Assembly (NCBI GenBank): GCA_016185395.1
Contig: JACPNR010000004.1
Coordinates: forward strand, 310,001 to 374,000
Length of the DNA stretch: 64,000 bases
Direction: 5' to 3'
DNA from: Candidatus Korobacter versatilis
Lineage (GTDB): Bacteria > Acidobacteriota > Terriglobia > Terriglobales > Acidobacteriaceae
The position numbers and the translations under genes are program-made. This document shows, one piece after another, positions 43,656 through 53,244 of this stretch (position 1 is its first letter; each line of letters opens with the position of its first letter). The notes beneath the pieces were generated by a model that saw only the letters and a program-made list of their open reading frames with translations, had not been told where the DNA came from and did not search any database.

Positions 43656-45115
43656 TACGCCCGCTCCGGATGCAACTGCTCGATCTCTTCCGCCGCCGCA
43701 CCCGGCCCCACCGTCTCCATGTTGCGGATGATGGCGTCGGCGAACTCGCTCGTCTTCACCTTCTTCGCCCCTTCCATCAGGCGCTCGAAATCGTAAGTCA
43801 CGACCTTCTGCTGGATGGTCCGCTCCATCGCCACCTCGATCAGCCGCGCCGCTTCCTTCCACTCCAGGAAGTCGAACATCATCACGCCCGAAAGGATGAC
43901 CGACCCCGGATTGATCACGTCCTTGTCCGCGTACTTCGGCGCCGTGCCGTGCGTCGCTTCAAAGATGGCGTGCTGGTCGCCCACGTTCGCGCCCGGCGCG
44001 ATGCCCAGCCCGCCCACCTGCGCCGCGCAAGCGTCCGATATGTAGTCGCCGTTCAGGTTCGGCGTCGCCAGCACCGAATACTCCTCCGGACGCGTGATGA
44101 CCTGCTGGAAGATGGAATCCGCGATGCGGTCGCTGATCATCAGCTTCTGCTTCCACGCGCCCTTGCCGTGCGTCGCGTAGATGGCGTCGAGCACAGACTT
44201 AACTTCCGCATAGATCTGCTTGCGGAAGTCGCCGGACGCGAACTCCAATCCGGGCTCGATCAGCGCTGCGTTCTGCTCGACCGTCAGGCCGGGGTCCTTA
44301 TCCTTATTACCGACGATCCAGCTCTCGCGCTCGGTGATGACCTGGTCGCGGAACTCGCTCGTAGCCAGCTCGTATCCCCACTCGCGGAAGGCGCCCTCGG
44401 TGAACTTCTGTATGTTCCCCTTGTGCATCATCGTCACGGACTTGCGATGGTTCGCGAGCGCGTACCGTATCGCCATCCGCACCAGCCGCTTGGTCCCGCT
44501 CGCGGATATCGGCTTGATGCCCACACCCGAATCTTCGCGCACGCGCTTCTTCGTCCCCTTCAACATCTCGTGGTTGATGAAATCGATGATCTTCTTCGCC
44601 TCCGGCGTTCCCTGCTTCCACTCGATGCCCGCGTACACGTCCTCCGTGTTCTCGCGGAAGATGACGATGTTCATCCGCTCCGGATGCTTCACCGGCGAAG
44701 GCACGCCCTGGTAATACCGCACCGGCCGGATGCAGCCGTAGAGGTCGAGCGTCTGCCGCAGCGTCACGTTCAGCGACCGGATGCCGCCGCCGACCGGCGT
44801 CGTCAGCGGTCCCTTGATGGCGACGCGCAGGTCGCGGATCGCGTCCACCGTCTCGTCCGGCAGCCACGTCTTGAACCTGGTGAAGGCCTTCTCGCCGGCG
44901 AAGACTTCGTACCACGCCACGCGCCGCTTGCCGCCGTATGCCTTCTGCACCGCCGCGTCGAACACGCGCCGCGACGCCTTCCAGATATCGCGTCCCGTCC
45001 CGTCACCCTCGATGAACGGCAGGATGGGATTGTCGGGCACGTGAAATCGTCCCCCGCTGTACTCGATGCGCGCGCCGTCTTCCGGCACCGCCACGCCGTT
45101 GTATGAGGCCGCCAT
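43655..45115 (-). CDS. icd: Isocitrate dehydrogenase (NADP-type)
   Basis: A 486-residue enzyme making 2-oxoglutarate. [13 protein letters not shown], the substrate and phosphorylation loop [16 protein letters not shown] (Ser of RSLNV is the AceK target in enterics), [17 protein letters not shown], and [30 protein letters not shown] are all present. It is about 70 residues longer than the E. coli enzyme, mainly through an inserted segment around residues 265-330 ([15 protein letters not shown]... to ...[10 protein letters not shown]) before [10 protein letters not shown]. mdh lies downstream. Confidence 0.94.
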   Translation of the reverse strand: MAASYNGVAVPEDGARIEYSGGRFHVPDNPILPFIEGDGTGRDIWKASRRVFDAAVQKAYGGKRRVAWYEVFAGEKAFTRFKTWLPDETVDAIRDLRVAIKGPLTTPVGGGIRSLNVTLRQTLDLYGCIRPVRYYQGVPSPVKHPERMNIVIFRENTEDVYAGIEWKQGTPEAKKIIDFINHEMLKGTKKRVREDSGVGIKPISASGTKRLVRMAIRYALANHRKSVTMMHKGNIQKFTEGAFREWGYELATSEFRDQVITERESWIVGNKDKDPGLTVEQNAALIEPGLEFASGDFRKQIYAEVKSVLDAIYATHGKGAWKQKLMISDRIADSIFQQVITRPEEYSVLATPNLNGDYISDACAAQVGGLGIAPGANVGDQHAIFEATHGTAPKYADKDVINPGSVILSGVMMFDFLEWKEAARLIEVAMERTIQQKVVTYDFERLMEGAKKVKTSEFADAIIRNMETVGPGAAAEEIEQLHPERA

Positions 45116-45224
45116 GCTGGTTCCCCTTAAGATGTTCTATGAAACCCTCGATTATATCCGCCGAACCTCGCCGCGGTCTCGGCGGCGGTTCTCTGCGGCC
45201 TCTGCGTTTCAAGCCTCTGGCGGA

Positions 45225-48200
45225 TCAGCGCACGATCCGCTCATACACCGCCCGCACCTGCGCAGCGGACTGCGCCAGTTCCTGTTCCAGGCCGCCGGCG
45301 AATGCGCGACCGAGGACCCTCCCCGTCAGCCGCTCGGTGACTTCTCGTGCGTGCTCCACCACCGGCAGCGACTTGCGCGCGCGTCCCAGGACAAGCCGTA
45401 TCACGTGCTCGAGCGTCCGCAGCAGTTCCGCCGCAGCGTCGAGCGTGGCGCAGTCCGCGTCCGAGAGCAGGCCGCGCTCCGCCAGGCTGTAAAGGCGCTC
45501 GCGGATGTTCCCGCGCGTTTCCCCGATGCCGTGTCGCACCAGCAGATAGCTGGCGCTGAAATCCACGTCGTAGAATCCGCCCGGGGCGACTTTGAAGTTC
45601 GCGGCACTGTCGGACTTCTCCAGCTTCGTCCGCATCGCACGTACTTCTTCGGCCAGCGCGTTGCCCACCCGGAACCGGCGCATCGCCTGCTGGGTGGTCG
45701 CGATGGCCTGTTCCGCCAACGCTTCGTTGCCGGTGACAAAGCGGAGCTTGGTGTAGGTGAGCGCCTCCCACGCCTGTGCTTCCGTCGCGAAGTATTGCGC
45801 GAGCGCCTTCGGTGTCGTCACCAGCTCCCCCTCGGCGCCTCGCGGACGCAGCCGCGGGTCCACGGCAAACACCGTGCCCTCCTGCGTGTACGAGGCCAGC
45901 GCCTCCATCATCCGTTCCGCCGCTCGCGTCGCCGCCTTGATGTCCGTCCCCTCATCGTGGATGAACAGCAAGTCGGCGTCCGACGCCACGTCGAACTCCT
46001 CCGTGCCCAGCCTTCCCAGCGCAACCACCGCGAATCCCGCCGGCGCGCCCGCGATCGCCAGCGCCGCTTGCGTCGCCTCGTCGGCCGCCGTCGTCATCTC
46101 CGCCAGCGAGTCGTATACCCCGCGCAACTCCATCACGTCGCACGCCGCCGCCGCGAACACGCGATGCCGGTAGTGCTGCCGCAGCAACGCCAATCGCTCC
46201 GGGTGCGCGAGCTTCGCCTGCGCGACGTAATCGAACACCGGGTCCGCGGAGGCCGCGCTCATCGGTTCGTTGCCAAACAGCGGCGCTTCGCCCGCGCGGT
46301 TCTCGCCGCGCAGCCGCGCCAGCGTCGCTATCTCTTCCGGATGGCGTATCAGCATCTCGGTCAGATAGTCGCTCGCCCCGAAAAGCCGCAATGCGCGCTC
46401 CACCGCTTGCGGCTCGCGCAGGATGGCGCCGTAACGCTCCGACCCGGTGAATGCCGAACTCAGGAAACGATGCAGGTTGCGCCGCGTGTGGCTCGCGAGT
46501 TCCCGCCGCACCGCCACTTCGTAGAGCGCGGGAGAATCCGCCGCCAGCCGTTCCAGCAGTTGCTGATACGACTGGTCGCCGCTCGACTCGATCGTCGCCG
46601 CCAGCCGGAACTCCGCCTCGCGGTCCTTGCCTTCCTGCTGTTGCTGACTGTGGATGATGCGCTGGTAGATCCCGGCCACCGCCGCCATGCGCTGCTCGAC
46701 CAGGTCGCGGAATTCTTCGCCGGTCTTCGCCTCTTCCGTCACCGACCGCGCTATCACGCGCAGCTCATCCTGCGACTCTGGCAAGCGATGCACCTGCTGT
46801 CCCCGCCGCAGTTGCAGCCGATGCTCCACTTTGCGCAGGAACTCGTAGGCCAGCGTCAGCTCGTGGAAGTCCTTGCCCCCAAGGTGTTGCTTGTCATGCA
46901 GCTTCTGCAGCGAGAACAGCGTCCCGCCGGAGCGCAGCCAGCGCTCCTTGCCGCCATACACGCGCTGCAGGCACTGCACTAGGAACTCGATGTCGCGGAT
47001 GCCGCCGCGGTCGAGCTTCACGTCGATGCTGGCGCTCTCCTGCCCGCTTGCGACCGCGCGCCGCCGCTGGTTTGATATCTTGTCGCGCGTGTTCAGCGCC
47101 GTCTCGATGGCCGAGAAGTTGAGCCGTTCTGGAGGCGTGAGCGAAGCGGGGGCCGACTGGCCAGATCCCGAGCGCAGCGAGGGACCTCCACCCGGAATGT
47201 CCTCCTCGGTCCCGCCTTTGTAGACCCGCGCCTGCACTCCGCGGATGAACTCCCGCGCCAGCCCAACGTCCCCTGCCGAATGCCTCACTTTGATCAGCGC
47301 TTGCAGCTCCCAGTCGTGCGCACGTTCCGAGTAATAGCGGTGCGCGTGCGAGAGCGCGACTGCGGGCTCGCCTTCCCGGCCTTGCGGACGCAGCCGCAGG
47401 TCGATGCGGAACACCTGCCCTTCCGCCGTCACTTTTCCCAGCGTCTCGGTGACCTGCTGCGCCAGGCGGATGAAGTATTCGCGGTTGGTCGTCTCGCGCA
47501 GCTCGCCCCGCCCCTCACCATGACGCTCGCCGTCGCCGAAGAGGTACAGCAGGTCGATGTCGGAGCTGTAGTTCAGCTCGTTGCCGCCAAGTTTGCCGAG
47601 CGCGAGCACCGTGAACGCCGGTTCCACCGCGCGTCCTTGCGCGTCCGTGGTCTGCGGCGCGCCATACCGCTTTTGCAGGTCGGCGGAAGCCGAGCGCAAC
47701 GCCTCCTCGATCAGCACGTCCGAGAGCGCGGATATCTCCGCCGTCACCTCCGCCAGCGTGGCGATGCCGAGCACGTCGCGCAGCACGATGCGCACGTATT
47801 CCCGCTTCTTGAAGCGCGCCAGCAGCAGCGCCACGTCTGTCTCGAGGGAACGCGAAGCGAAGCGCGCGAAGTGCTCGCGATAGTCCTCGCGGCCGTGCGA
47901 GCGATCGAGGTTCTTTTCCCGCGCCAGCGTGTGCAGCAGGTCGGAGTTCTGGATGAGGGTCTCACCCAGGAACTGCGAATGGGCAAAGAGTTCGACCACG
48001 TAGTGGAGTAACGCCTGGTCTCGCGGCGTCGAGCGGGCAAACAGCTTCAGAACCGGCTCCTCCGCGGTCGCGCACAGGCGCTCCAGCAGGTTCAGCGCGG
48101 AATCTGGGTCGGTCGAATCAGCCAGCAGGTTGGGCAGCGCGTCGTAGGCGATCGCCGACAGCCGCTGGCGGATGCGCTCGAGGTTCTGCTCCGCGACCAG

Positions 48201-48236
48201 GCGGTCTCGAAACGGGATTTTCACCGTGCTCGCCAC
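45225..48236 (-). CDS. glnE: Bifunctional glutamine synthetase adenylyltransferase/adenylyl-removing enzyme
   Basis: A 1003-residue GlnE with two nucleotidyltransferase domains. The N-terminal deadenylase half has ALGKLGGNELNYSSDIDLLYL and the C-terminal adenylylase half has ALGRLGTEEFDVASDADLLFI, each with the D-x-D motif. It controls GlnA activity by AMP transfer to a tyrosine. Residues about 346-369 (DIPGGGPSLRSGSGQSAPAS) are an unusual Gly/Ser/Pro stretch encoded by a repeat-like DNA segment (47130-47199). The target GlnA is encoded at 54218. Confidence 0.94.
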   Translation of the reverse strand: MASTVKIPFRDRLVAEQNLERIRQRLSAIAYDALPNLLADSTDPDSALNLLERLCATAEEPVLKLFARSTPRDQALLHYVVELFAHSQFLGETLIQNSDLLHTLAREKNLDRSHGREDYREHFARFASRSLETDVALLLARFKKREYVRIVLRDVLGIATLAEVTAEISALSDVLIEEALRSASADLQKRYGAPQTTDAQGRAVEPAFTVLALGKLGGNELNYSSDIDLLYLFGDGERHGEGRGELRETTNREYFIRLAQQVTETLGKVTAEGQVFRIDLRLRPQGREGEPAVALSHAHRYYSERAHDWELQALIKVRHSAGDVGLAREFIRGVQARVYKGGTEEDIPGGGPSLRSGSGQSAPASLTPPERLNFSAIETALNTRDKISNQRRRAVASGQESASIDVKLDRGGIRDIEFLVQCLQRVYGGKERWLRSGGTLFSLQKLHDKQHLGGKDFHELTLAYEFLRKVEHRLQLRRGQQVHRLPESQDELRVIARSVTEEAKTGEEFRDLVEQRMAAVAGIYQRIIHSQQQQEGKDREAEFRLAATIESSGDQSYQQLLERLAADSPALYEVAVRRELASHTRRNLHRFLSSAFTGSERYGAILREPQAVERALRLFGASDYLTEMLIRHPEEIATLARLRGENRAGEAPLFGNEPMSAASADPVFDYVAQAKLAHPERLALLRQHYRHRVFAAAACDVMELRGVYDSLAEMTTAADEATQAALAIAGAPAGFAVVALGRLGTEEFDVASDADLLFIHDEGTDIKAATRAAERMMEALASYTQEGTVFAVDPRLRPRGAEGELVTTPKALAQYFATEAQAWEALTYTKLRFVTGNEALAEQAIATTQQAMRRFRVGNALAEEVRAMRTKLEKSDSAANFKVAPGGFYDVDFSASYLLVRHGIGETRGNIRERLYSLAERGLLSDADCATLDAAAELLRTLEHVIRLVLGRARKSLPVVEHAREVTERLTGRVLGRAFAGGLEQELAQSAAQVRAVYERIVR
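47130..47199. repeat. Repeat-like insertion within glnE
   Basis: GGAGGCGTGAGCGAAGCGGG ... CCCGAGCGCAGCGAGGGACC TCCACCC: GAGCG/GCGAG-rich sequence bounded by GGAGG and CCTCC. It resembles intergenic tracts such as that at 17867-17935. It is in frame and encodes a low-complexity linker. Confidence 0.6.
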
Positions 48237-48275
48237 GGAGAAAACCTAACACAGACGCCGACACTCACCTTCGCG

Positions 48276-48410
48276 CTACTTCTTCGCCGGCATCGCCGCC
48301 ATGCGGCGCTTCATCTCTTCCGGCGTCACGTCTTCTACGTGCGTCGCCAGGCGCCAGAGATGACTATCACGCCGTCCCGAATCGGGACACCCTTCGCGCC
48401 GCGCCTTCAT
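48276..48410 (-). pseudogene. Possible remnant of a c-type cytochrome C-terminus
   Basis: A 44-codon minus-strand ORF ending LWRLATHVEDVTPEEMKRRM-AAMPAKK. The phrase LWxLxTxVxxxTPEE resembles the C-terminal helix of small class I cytochromes c, but there is no CXXCH. The first half comes from a palindromic stretch (GTCCCGAATCGGGAC on the + strand), as if a repeat had replaced the front of a gene. It could also be chance coding. Confidence 0.35.
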
Positions 48411-48451
48411 TCTCCAACCGTTCTCCTTTACCCAAGTGGTAACCCTGCTAC

Positions 48452-51400
48452 ATGCCAGCGCTACTCAGGGGACCATCGACGGCAGCGCCAAAAAGAGGCG
48501 CGCAACGCGCCGAGCGCCGGGCCGTCCGCGGCATCCTGGCGGGAACGTTCGCCGTGGTCGCGCTGCTCGTAGCCATCGGCTGGATGAGCCTCAGCAACCT
48601 GCGCAGCATGGACCTGGCGCAGCGCCGCCTGGTCGAGCAAGGCAGCGCGCAGCTCATCGAGATCTCGCAGATCGCCACCTCGTTCCAGCGCCTGCGCGTC
48701 GCTTCCCGCGACCTGCTGGCGGAGAACAGTGAGGCCGAGACTTCTCTCTTCGTGGGCGAGATCGCCGCTCTCTCCGCCGACGTGCGCGCTACCACTGCGG
48801 CCTTCGGTGCGCGCGCCGACCTCGCGCCCGAGGTGCGCGCCGCTCACCAACGAGTTGCGGCCGTCCTTCACACCTACTTTCTCCAGCTCGACAAGATCGA
48901 GTCGCTGGGACGCACCGGCCACGAGCGCGAGGCCGGGAAGTTCCTCCACAGCGCCGAGTACAACGCCGTCATTCAGGAGGTGATCACCGCGATCGACGAC
49001 TTGAAAGTCCGGCAAGTGCGCTGGATCCTCCAGACCGAGGAACAGAACCGCGCGCTGGCCGAGGCTTCGCTCCTTCGCGTCGCGACTGCCGCGAGCCTGG
49101 CGGTGCTCGGCACGCTGCTCGGCGGCTTCCGGTTCCTCCGCGTCACTCGCCAGACGGAGCGGGCGCGCTACCTGTTGCAGGAGAGCGAGAAGCGCTTCCG
49201 CCTCATCTCCACCGCCACCAGCGACGTCCTCTGGGACTGGGACCTGCTCACCGACAACGTGTGGTGGAACGAGAACTTCCAGCGGCTGTTCGGATACAGC
49301 GCCGGCGAGGTGCGGCACGATATCCAGGCCTGGAGCGCCCGCATCCACCCTGACGACGCGCACCGCGTCGAGCACGATATAGCGCACGTCATCGCCACCG
49401 TTTCGTCCAGCTGGGCGGCGGAATACCGCTTCCGCCGCCACGACGGCACGTACGCATCGATCTTCGACCGCGGCGAAGTGCTGCGCGATGACTCCGGCTC
49501 GGCCATCCGCATGGTCGGCGTGATGATGGATATCACCGAGCGCAAGCAAGCGGAGACCGAGCTGCTCGCGGCCAAGACCACCGCGGAAGCCGCCAACCGC
49601 GCCAAGAGCGAGTTCCTCGCCAACATGAGCCACGAGATCCGCACGCCGATGAACGGCATCATCGGCATGACCGAACTCCTGCTCGACATGGACATGACCA
49701 GCGACCAGGTCGAATGCCTCGCCATGGTCAAGAGCTCGGCTGATTCCCTGCTCACCGTCATCAACGACATCCTCGACTTCTCCAAGATCGAGGCCGGCAA
49801 GCTCGAGTTCGAGGCCATCGAGTTCGACCTGCGCGACGCGCTCGACGACGCCATGCGCACCATGGGATGGCGCGCCGACCAGAAAGGCATCGAGCTCGCG
49901 TGCTTTGTCCCGCCGGAAGTGCCGCAGTCGCTCATCGGCGATCCATCGCGCTTGCGGCAGGTGGTGCTCAACCTCGTCGGCAACGCCATCAAGTTCACCG
50001 AGCAGGGCGAGATCGTCGTGCGCTGCGAAATAGAAAACGATGCCGAAGGCCACTCGCAGCCGCAAGACATCACGCTGCACTTCCAGGTCACCGACAGCGG
50101 CATCGGCATCGCGCGCGAGCAGCAGGAGCTGGTCTTCTCCGCGTTCACCCAAGCGGACAACTCCATGACCCGCAAATACGGAGGCACTGGCCTCGGACTC
50201 ACCATCTCCGCGCGGCTGGTCGAGATGATGGGCGGACGCATCTGGGTGGAGAGCGAGCCCGGCAAGGGCAGCACGTTCCACTTCACCGCGCGCGCCGGCA
50301 TCGCTTCCGCGCGTCCGCGCGCGTCCGCCTGTCCCGTCAACCTCGTCGACTTACCCGTGCTCGTCGTCGACGACAACGCCACCAATCGCCGCATCCTGCA
50401 CGACACGCTTTCCCAGTGGCACATGCGCCCGACCGAGGTCGCCAGCGGACTGGGTGCGCTCGCGCTGCTCGCCGGCTCTTCCGCCGCGCAGGGCTTCCCG
50501 CTCATCCTGGTGGACGCGCAGATGCCCGAGATGGATGGCTTCACCCTCATCCAGCGCATCAAGCAGATGCGCGAGCTCGACCACAGCACCATCATGATGC
50601 TATCGTCCGCGGGAATGCGCGGCGACGCGGCCCGCTGCCGCGAACTCGGCGTCTCTGCCTACCTCACCAAACCCATCAAGCAGAAGGAGCTGCTCAGCGC
50701 CATCCTGACCGTCCTCGGCAAGCGCGAAGGCCGCCAATCGCTCACCACCAGGCACAGCCTGCGCGAGCGATCGCGCCCGCTGCGCATCCTGCTGGCGGAA
50801 GACAACGTGGTGAACCAGAAGGTGGCCACGCGCCTGCTCGCGCGCCAGGGACACGCCGTCATCGTCGCCCTCAACGGCGAGGAAGCGGTCGCGCTTGCCG
50901 CGCGCGAACCGTTCGACCTCGTTCTCATGGACATCCAGATGCCCGTGATGGATGGCTTCGAAGCCACCAAGGCCATCCGCCGCGCCGAGAAGGCGACGGG
51001 CAAACATGTGCCCATCGTCGCGCTCACCGCGCACGCGATGAAGGGAGACGAAGAGCGCTGCCTCGCCGCCGGCATGGACCGCTACCTCTCGAAGCCGGTG
51101 CAAGCCAAGGAACTGCATGCGGCGATCGCCGCGCTAACAACTCCAGCGAAAATGCCATTTGCCGCGAAGCCAGAAACGCCGGTCAAGCCGCAAGCGAAAC
51201 AGAAGCGCTCGTCGCCGAAGCCCGCGCAACCAGCGTCACGCGCGGAACCCGTGCTCGACCACGCCGCGCTCGACCGCAGCCTCGACGGCGATGCCGAGCT
51301 GCTGAAGGAGCTGGTCGCCATCTTCCAGGCGGATTCGCCGCAGCATCTCGCGCGCATCTCCGCCGCCATCGTGGCGGCAGACGCGACGGCGCTGCGCGAC

Positions 51401-51640
51401 TCCGCGCACGCGCTCAAGGGCGCGGTCAGCAACTTCTACTGCGGGGCAGCGGCCGAGGCCGCGCTGCGCCTCGAGCGCATGGGACGCGACGGGGCCTTCA
51501 CCGCGTCCGAAGCGCAAGCCGCGTTCAGCGCGCTGCGCGGCGAGCTCGCGCGGCTGCTGGCGGAACTCGAGAGCACGGTGCAGCAGCCGACGAACGGCCG
51601 AGGCGATCTTTTCGCCGCGGATGAACGCGGACCGCGCTGA
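48452..51640 (+). CDS. Hybrid sensor histidine kinase with two receiver domains and HPt
   Basis: A 1062-residue phosphorelay protein: TM1 (about 27-49), a helical extracytoplasmic sensor (about 50-205), TM2 (about 207-226), a PAS/PAC domain (about 240-365), HisKA with the phospho-His near 394 (ANMSHEIRTPMNGI), HATPase (N-box LVGNAIKFTEQGE, G-box GGTGLGLTIS), receiver 1 (Asp near 687, LVDAQMPEMDG), receiver 2 (Asp near 826, LMDIQMPVMDGFEATKAIR) and a C-terminal HPt (His near 986, SAHALKGAVSNF). The order matches BarA-like kinases. No response regulator with an output domain is nearby. The last residues and stop are encoded by a dispersed repeat. Confidence 0.94.
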   Translation: MPALLRGPSTAAPKRGAQRAERRAVRGILAGTFAVVALLVAIGWMSLSNLRSMDLAQRRLVEQGSAQLIEISQIATSFQRLRVASRDLLAENSEAETSLFVGEIAALSADVRATTAAFGARADLAPEVRAAHQRVAAVLHTYFLQLDKIESLGRTGHEREAGKFLHSAEYNAVIQEVITAIDDLKVRQVRWILQTEEQNRALAEASLLRVATAASLAVLGTLLGGFRFLRVTRQTERARYLLQESEKRFRLISTATSDVLWDWDLLTDNVWWNENFQRLFGYSAGEVRHDIQAWSARIHPDDAHRVEHDIAHVIATVSSSWAAEYRFRRHDGTYASIFDRGEVLRDDSGSAIRMVGVMMDITERKQAETELLAAKTTAEAANRAKSEFLANMSHEIRTPMNGIIGMTELLLDMDMTSDQVECLAMVKSSADSLLTVINDILDFSKIEAGKLEFEAIEFDLRDALDDAMRTMGWRADQKGIELACFVPPEVPQSLIGDPSRLRQVVLNLVGNAIKFTEQGEIVVRCEIENDAEGHSQPQDITLHFQVTDSGIGIAREQQELVFSAFTQADNSMTRKYGGTGLGLTISARLVEMMGGRIWVESEPGKGSTFHFTARAGIASARPRASACPVNLVDLPVLVVDDNATNRRILHDTLSQWHMRPTEVASGLGALALLAGSSAAQGFPLILVDAQMPEMDGFTLIQRIKQMRELDHSTIMMLSSAGMRGDAARCRELGVSAYLTKPIKQKELLSAILTVLGKREGRQSLTTRHSLRERSRPLRILLAEDNVVNQKVATRLLARQGHAVIVALNGEEAVALAAREPFDLVLMDIQMPVMDGFEATKAIRRAEKATGKHVPIVALTAHAMKGDEERCLAAGMDRYLSKPVQAKELHAAIAALTTPAKMPFAAKPETPVKPQAKQKRSSPKPAQPASRAEPVLDHAALDRSLDGDAELLKELVAIFQADSPQHLARISAAIVAADATALRDSAHALKGAVSNFYCGAAAEAALRLERMGRDGAFTASEAQAAFSALRGELARLLAELESTVQQPTNGRGDLFAADERGPR

Positions 51641-51690
51641 TAAAACCCGACCACAACGCCGAGGCGCAGAGGCGCGGAGAACGAAAAGCT
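51607..51690. repeat. CGCGGATGAACGCGGA and GGCGCAGAGGCGCGGAG elements (type B)
   Basis: GCCGCGGATGAACGCGGACC covers the kinase stop; GCCGAGGCGCAGAGGCGCGG follows. A second copy of the first element, CGCAGATGGACGCGGATGAA.., lies at 52271-52303. Related TCTCTGCGGCCTCTGCG sits at 45190-45207. Confidence 0.65.
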
Positions 51691-51704
51691 TACGGTACCA
51701 GCCG

Positions 51705-52208
51705 CTACATCACGCCCGTGTACGTTCCCGTGCAGGTGAAGTCGGCCGAGCCGTCCTTGTTCCCTTTGCCGGCGCACGTGCCCGAACCCTTGGCGCCCTT
51801 AAATTTCCCAGTGCCGCCCTTGACCTCGAACTTGTTCGAACCCGACTGCATCATGCCGTTCTTCCACGTGGACTGCGAGGTGAAGCTGTAGTGGACGTGG
51901 TCGCCGTTGGCCATGGTGGCGACGAACATCCCGTGGCCGCTGGACTTGTCGCCGGACATCTCGCTGAACTCCGTGCTCGTCCCTTCCTTCTCTTTGACCG
52001 TGGCGATCTCGCCCTTGCTCGCCGTGCAGTGGTACTGGACGAGCGCATAGCTGTGGCCCGGCTGGTCGCCGATCTGGTAGTTGGCGCCGCCCGCCGGCTT
52101 CGGACAGTGCCATGTGCTGGCGATCTTTCCCTGCGCGGCGGCGAGCGTCGCGCTCAGGCAAACGAGGCCGAGGACCCATGTCTTACAAATCAACGAGGGG
52201 TTGCGCAT
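51705..52208 (-). CDS. Small secreted protein, Gly/Lys-rich barrel-like
   Basis: A 167-residue precursor. The ATG at 52208 is chosen because AGGAG lies 6 nt upstream; a first ATG at 52214 would have no spacing. The signal peptide ends near LAAAQG. The mature part has three cysteines and a repetitive C-terminus (GGTGKFKGAKGSGTCAGKGN) typical of DUF3224/allene-oxide-cyclase-like barrels, but the match is only partial. Codon use is typical of the genome. It is convergent with the sensor kinase. Confidence 0.68.
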   Translation of the reverse strand: MRNPSLICKTWVLGLVCLSATLAAAQGKIASTWHCPKPAGGANYQIGDQPGHSYALVQYHCTASKGEIATVKEKEGTSTEFSEMSGDKSSGHGMFVATMANGDHVHYSFTSQSTWKNGMMQSGSNKFEVKGGTGKFKGAKGSGTCAGKGNKDGSADFTCTGTYTGVM

Positions 52209-52338
52209 AGTCATCTCCTGGAGTGAAGTGCCGCGGATTGTAGGCCTGCCAGAACCGAAAATCCACCAAACCCTTTCTCGCCGCAGATGGACGCGGATGA
52301 ACGCAGATGAAACCGAACCCCTTGGGGCGAAGATCTAC

Positions 52339-52392
52339 GGTAGAGACGGGCTTCTGCCCGTCTCGGGAGACGCCCAGAAGGGCGTCTCTACC
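52339..52392. repeat. Palindromic repeat type C, double copy 5
   Basis: Two hairpins in tandem, GAGACGGGC-TTCT-GCCCGTCTC and GAGACGCCC-AGAAG-GGCGTCTC, bracketed by GGTAGAGACG and CGTCTCTACC, which also pair with each other. The whole 54 nt can fold as a cruciform. It lies between two minus-strand genes. Confidence 0.85.
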
Positions 52393-52399
52393 CTGGTTT

Positions 52400-52912
52400 C
52401 TAGGCTGGGGTGGGCGCCTTCTTCTCGGTCGCGGCGGGGTTGTAGGGCGTCTCGCCGCGGACGAATTTGGCAAGTTGGTGGCAGAGTTCGCGGGCGTGGT
52501 CCTGGCGATCGGGCGGAGCGTTGAGGCGGAGGTAGATGTGCCAGGCGAGGTCGTAGGGATGGTCGGGAAAGGCGTCGTTCTCGAGCGAGGGCATTTCTTC
52601 GCCGAGGCGGCGGAGGTTCTGGCTGGCGAGCTGGAGGCCGTAGAGGATGAGGCCGGCGGCGCGGGGCTCCATGGCGCCGTTCTGCAGGCCGCGGATGACG
52701 CGGGCAATCTCGATCTGGACGCTGGCAGCGTCTTCGGGGACGCCGCTGGCGGGGACGAAGGCCTCGTAATCCACGGCGTGGAAGACGCACCAGTTGCTGT
52801 CGCGGCGGGCGGGAGCGCCGCAGCGGTGATTGTTGTAGCGGATATGCTGGCAGCGCGGCGACAAGGCGGCGGCGGCGAGCATGCGGTTGGCGGTTTCTCG
52901 GGAAGACGGCAT
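52400..52912 (-). CDS. Cys/His-motif protein of unknown function
   Basis: A 170-residue soluble protein. The N-terminal block CQHIRYNNHRCGAPARRDSN then WCVFH gives Cys21, His23, Cys31, Cys42 and His45, a plausible zinc knuckle (C-X9-C-X10-C-X2-H). The rest is helical (QIEIARVIRGLQNGAMEPRAAGLILYGLQLAS) and ends in a Thr/Ala/Pro tail. I believe similar proteins recur in acidobacterial genomes, but I know no function. It is divergent from the membrane gene at 53387. Confidence 0.75.
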   Translation of the reverse strand: MPSSRETANRMLAAAALSPRCQHIRYNNHRCGAPARRDSNWCVFHAVDYEAFVPASGVPEDAASVQIEIARVIRGLQNGAMEPRAAGLILYGLQLASQNLRRLGEEMPSLENDAFPDHPYDLAWHIYLRLNAPPDRQDHARELCHQLAKFVRGETPYNPAATEKKAPTPA

Positions 52913-53086
52913 CGGGTTACTTCCTTTTCATTCTTGAATGAAACGATGGTGGCTGGTGGCTAGTTTCGCGACCCGACCCACCATGGAGGTACAGAGACAC
53001 GGAGTGGAGGGTGGCGATGACGGTCATCGGGTTATACCCCTCCCCCCTGGGTGGCGGAGTAAGAGTCGTGGAATGAGTAAGTTACG

Positions 53087-53123
53087 CATCGGGTATCCCG
53101 ATGGCGGATCGGGTATCCCGATG
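53087..53123. repeat. Tandem palindromes CATCGGGTATCCCGATG
   Basis: Two copies of a 16-17-bp palindrome (arms ATCGGG/CCCGAT around TAT) separated by 5 nt. The pair itself is an inverted repeat apart from the central TAT. Confidence 0.75.
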
Positions 53124-53216
53124 CGTCCGTTCTGGCCGGTTCGCATGGACTGTAGTTGGTCGGATCACCAGAGGCGAACATAAAGAGAAGACGATAATAG
53201 GCGGAATGGATATTCC

Positions 53217-53244
53217 TTGTCAATGACAAAGATTGTCATATATC
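53217..53244 (+). promoter_or_regulatory. Candidate promoter with overlapping TGTCA operator
   Basis: TTGTC-AAT-GACAA (53217-53229) and ATGACA-AAGAT-TGTCAT (53223-53239) are overlapping perfect palindromes. TTGTCA (53217-53222) and TATATC (53239-53244) with a 16-bp spacer could be the promoter. It lies 143 nt before the ATG at 53387. Confidence 0.5.

Noticed and set aside
43472-45106. 544-codon open frame antisense to icd
   Set aside because: Arg/His/Leu-rich shadow with no start context; icd motifs are complete on the other strand.
48461-50281. 606-codon open frame antisense to the hybrid kinase
   Set aside because: Shadow frame, no motif or signal; kinase domains are intact on the + strand.
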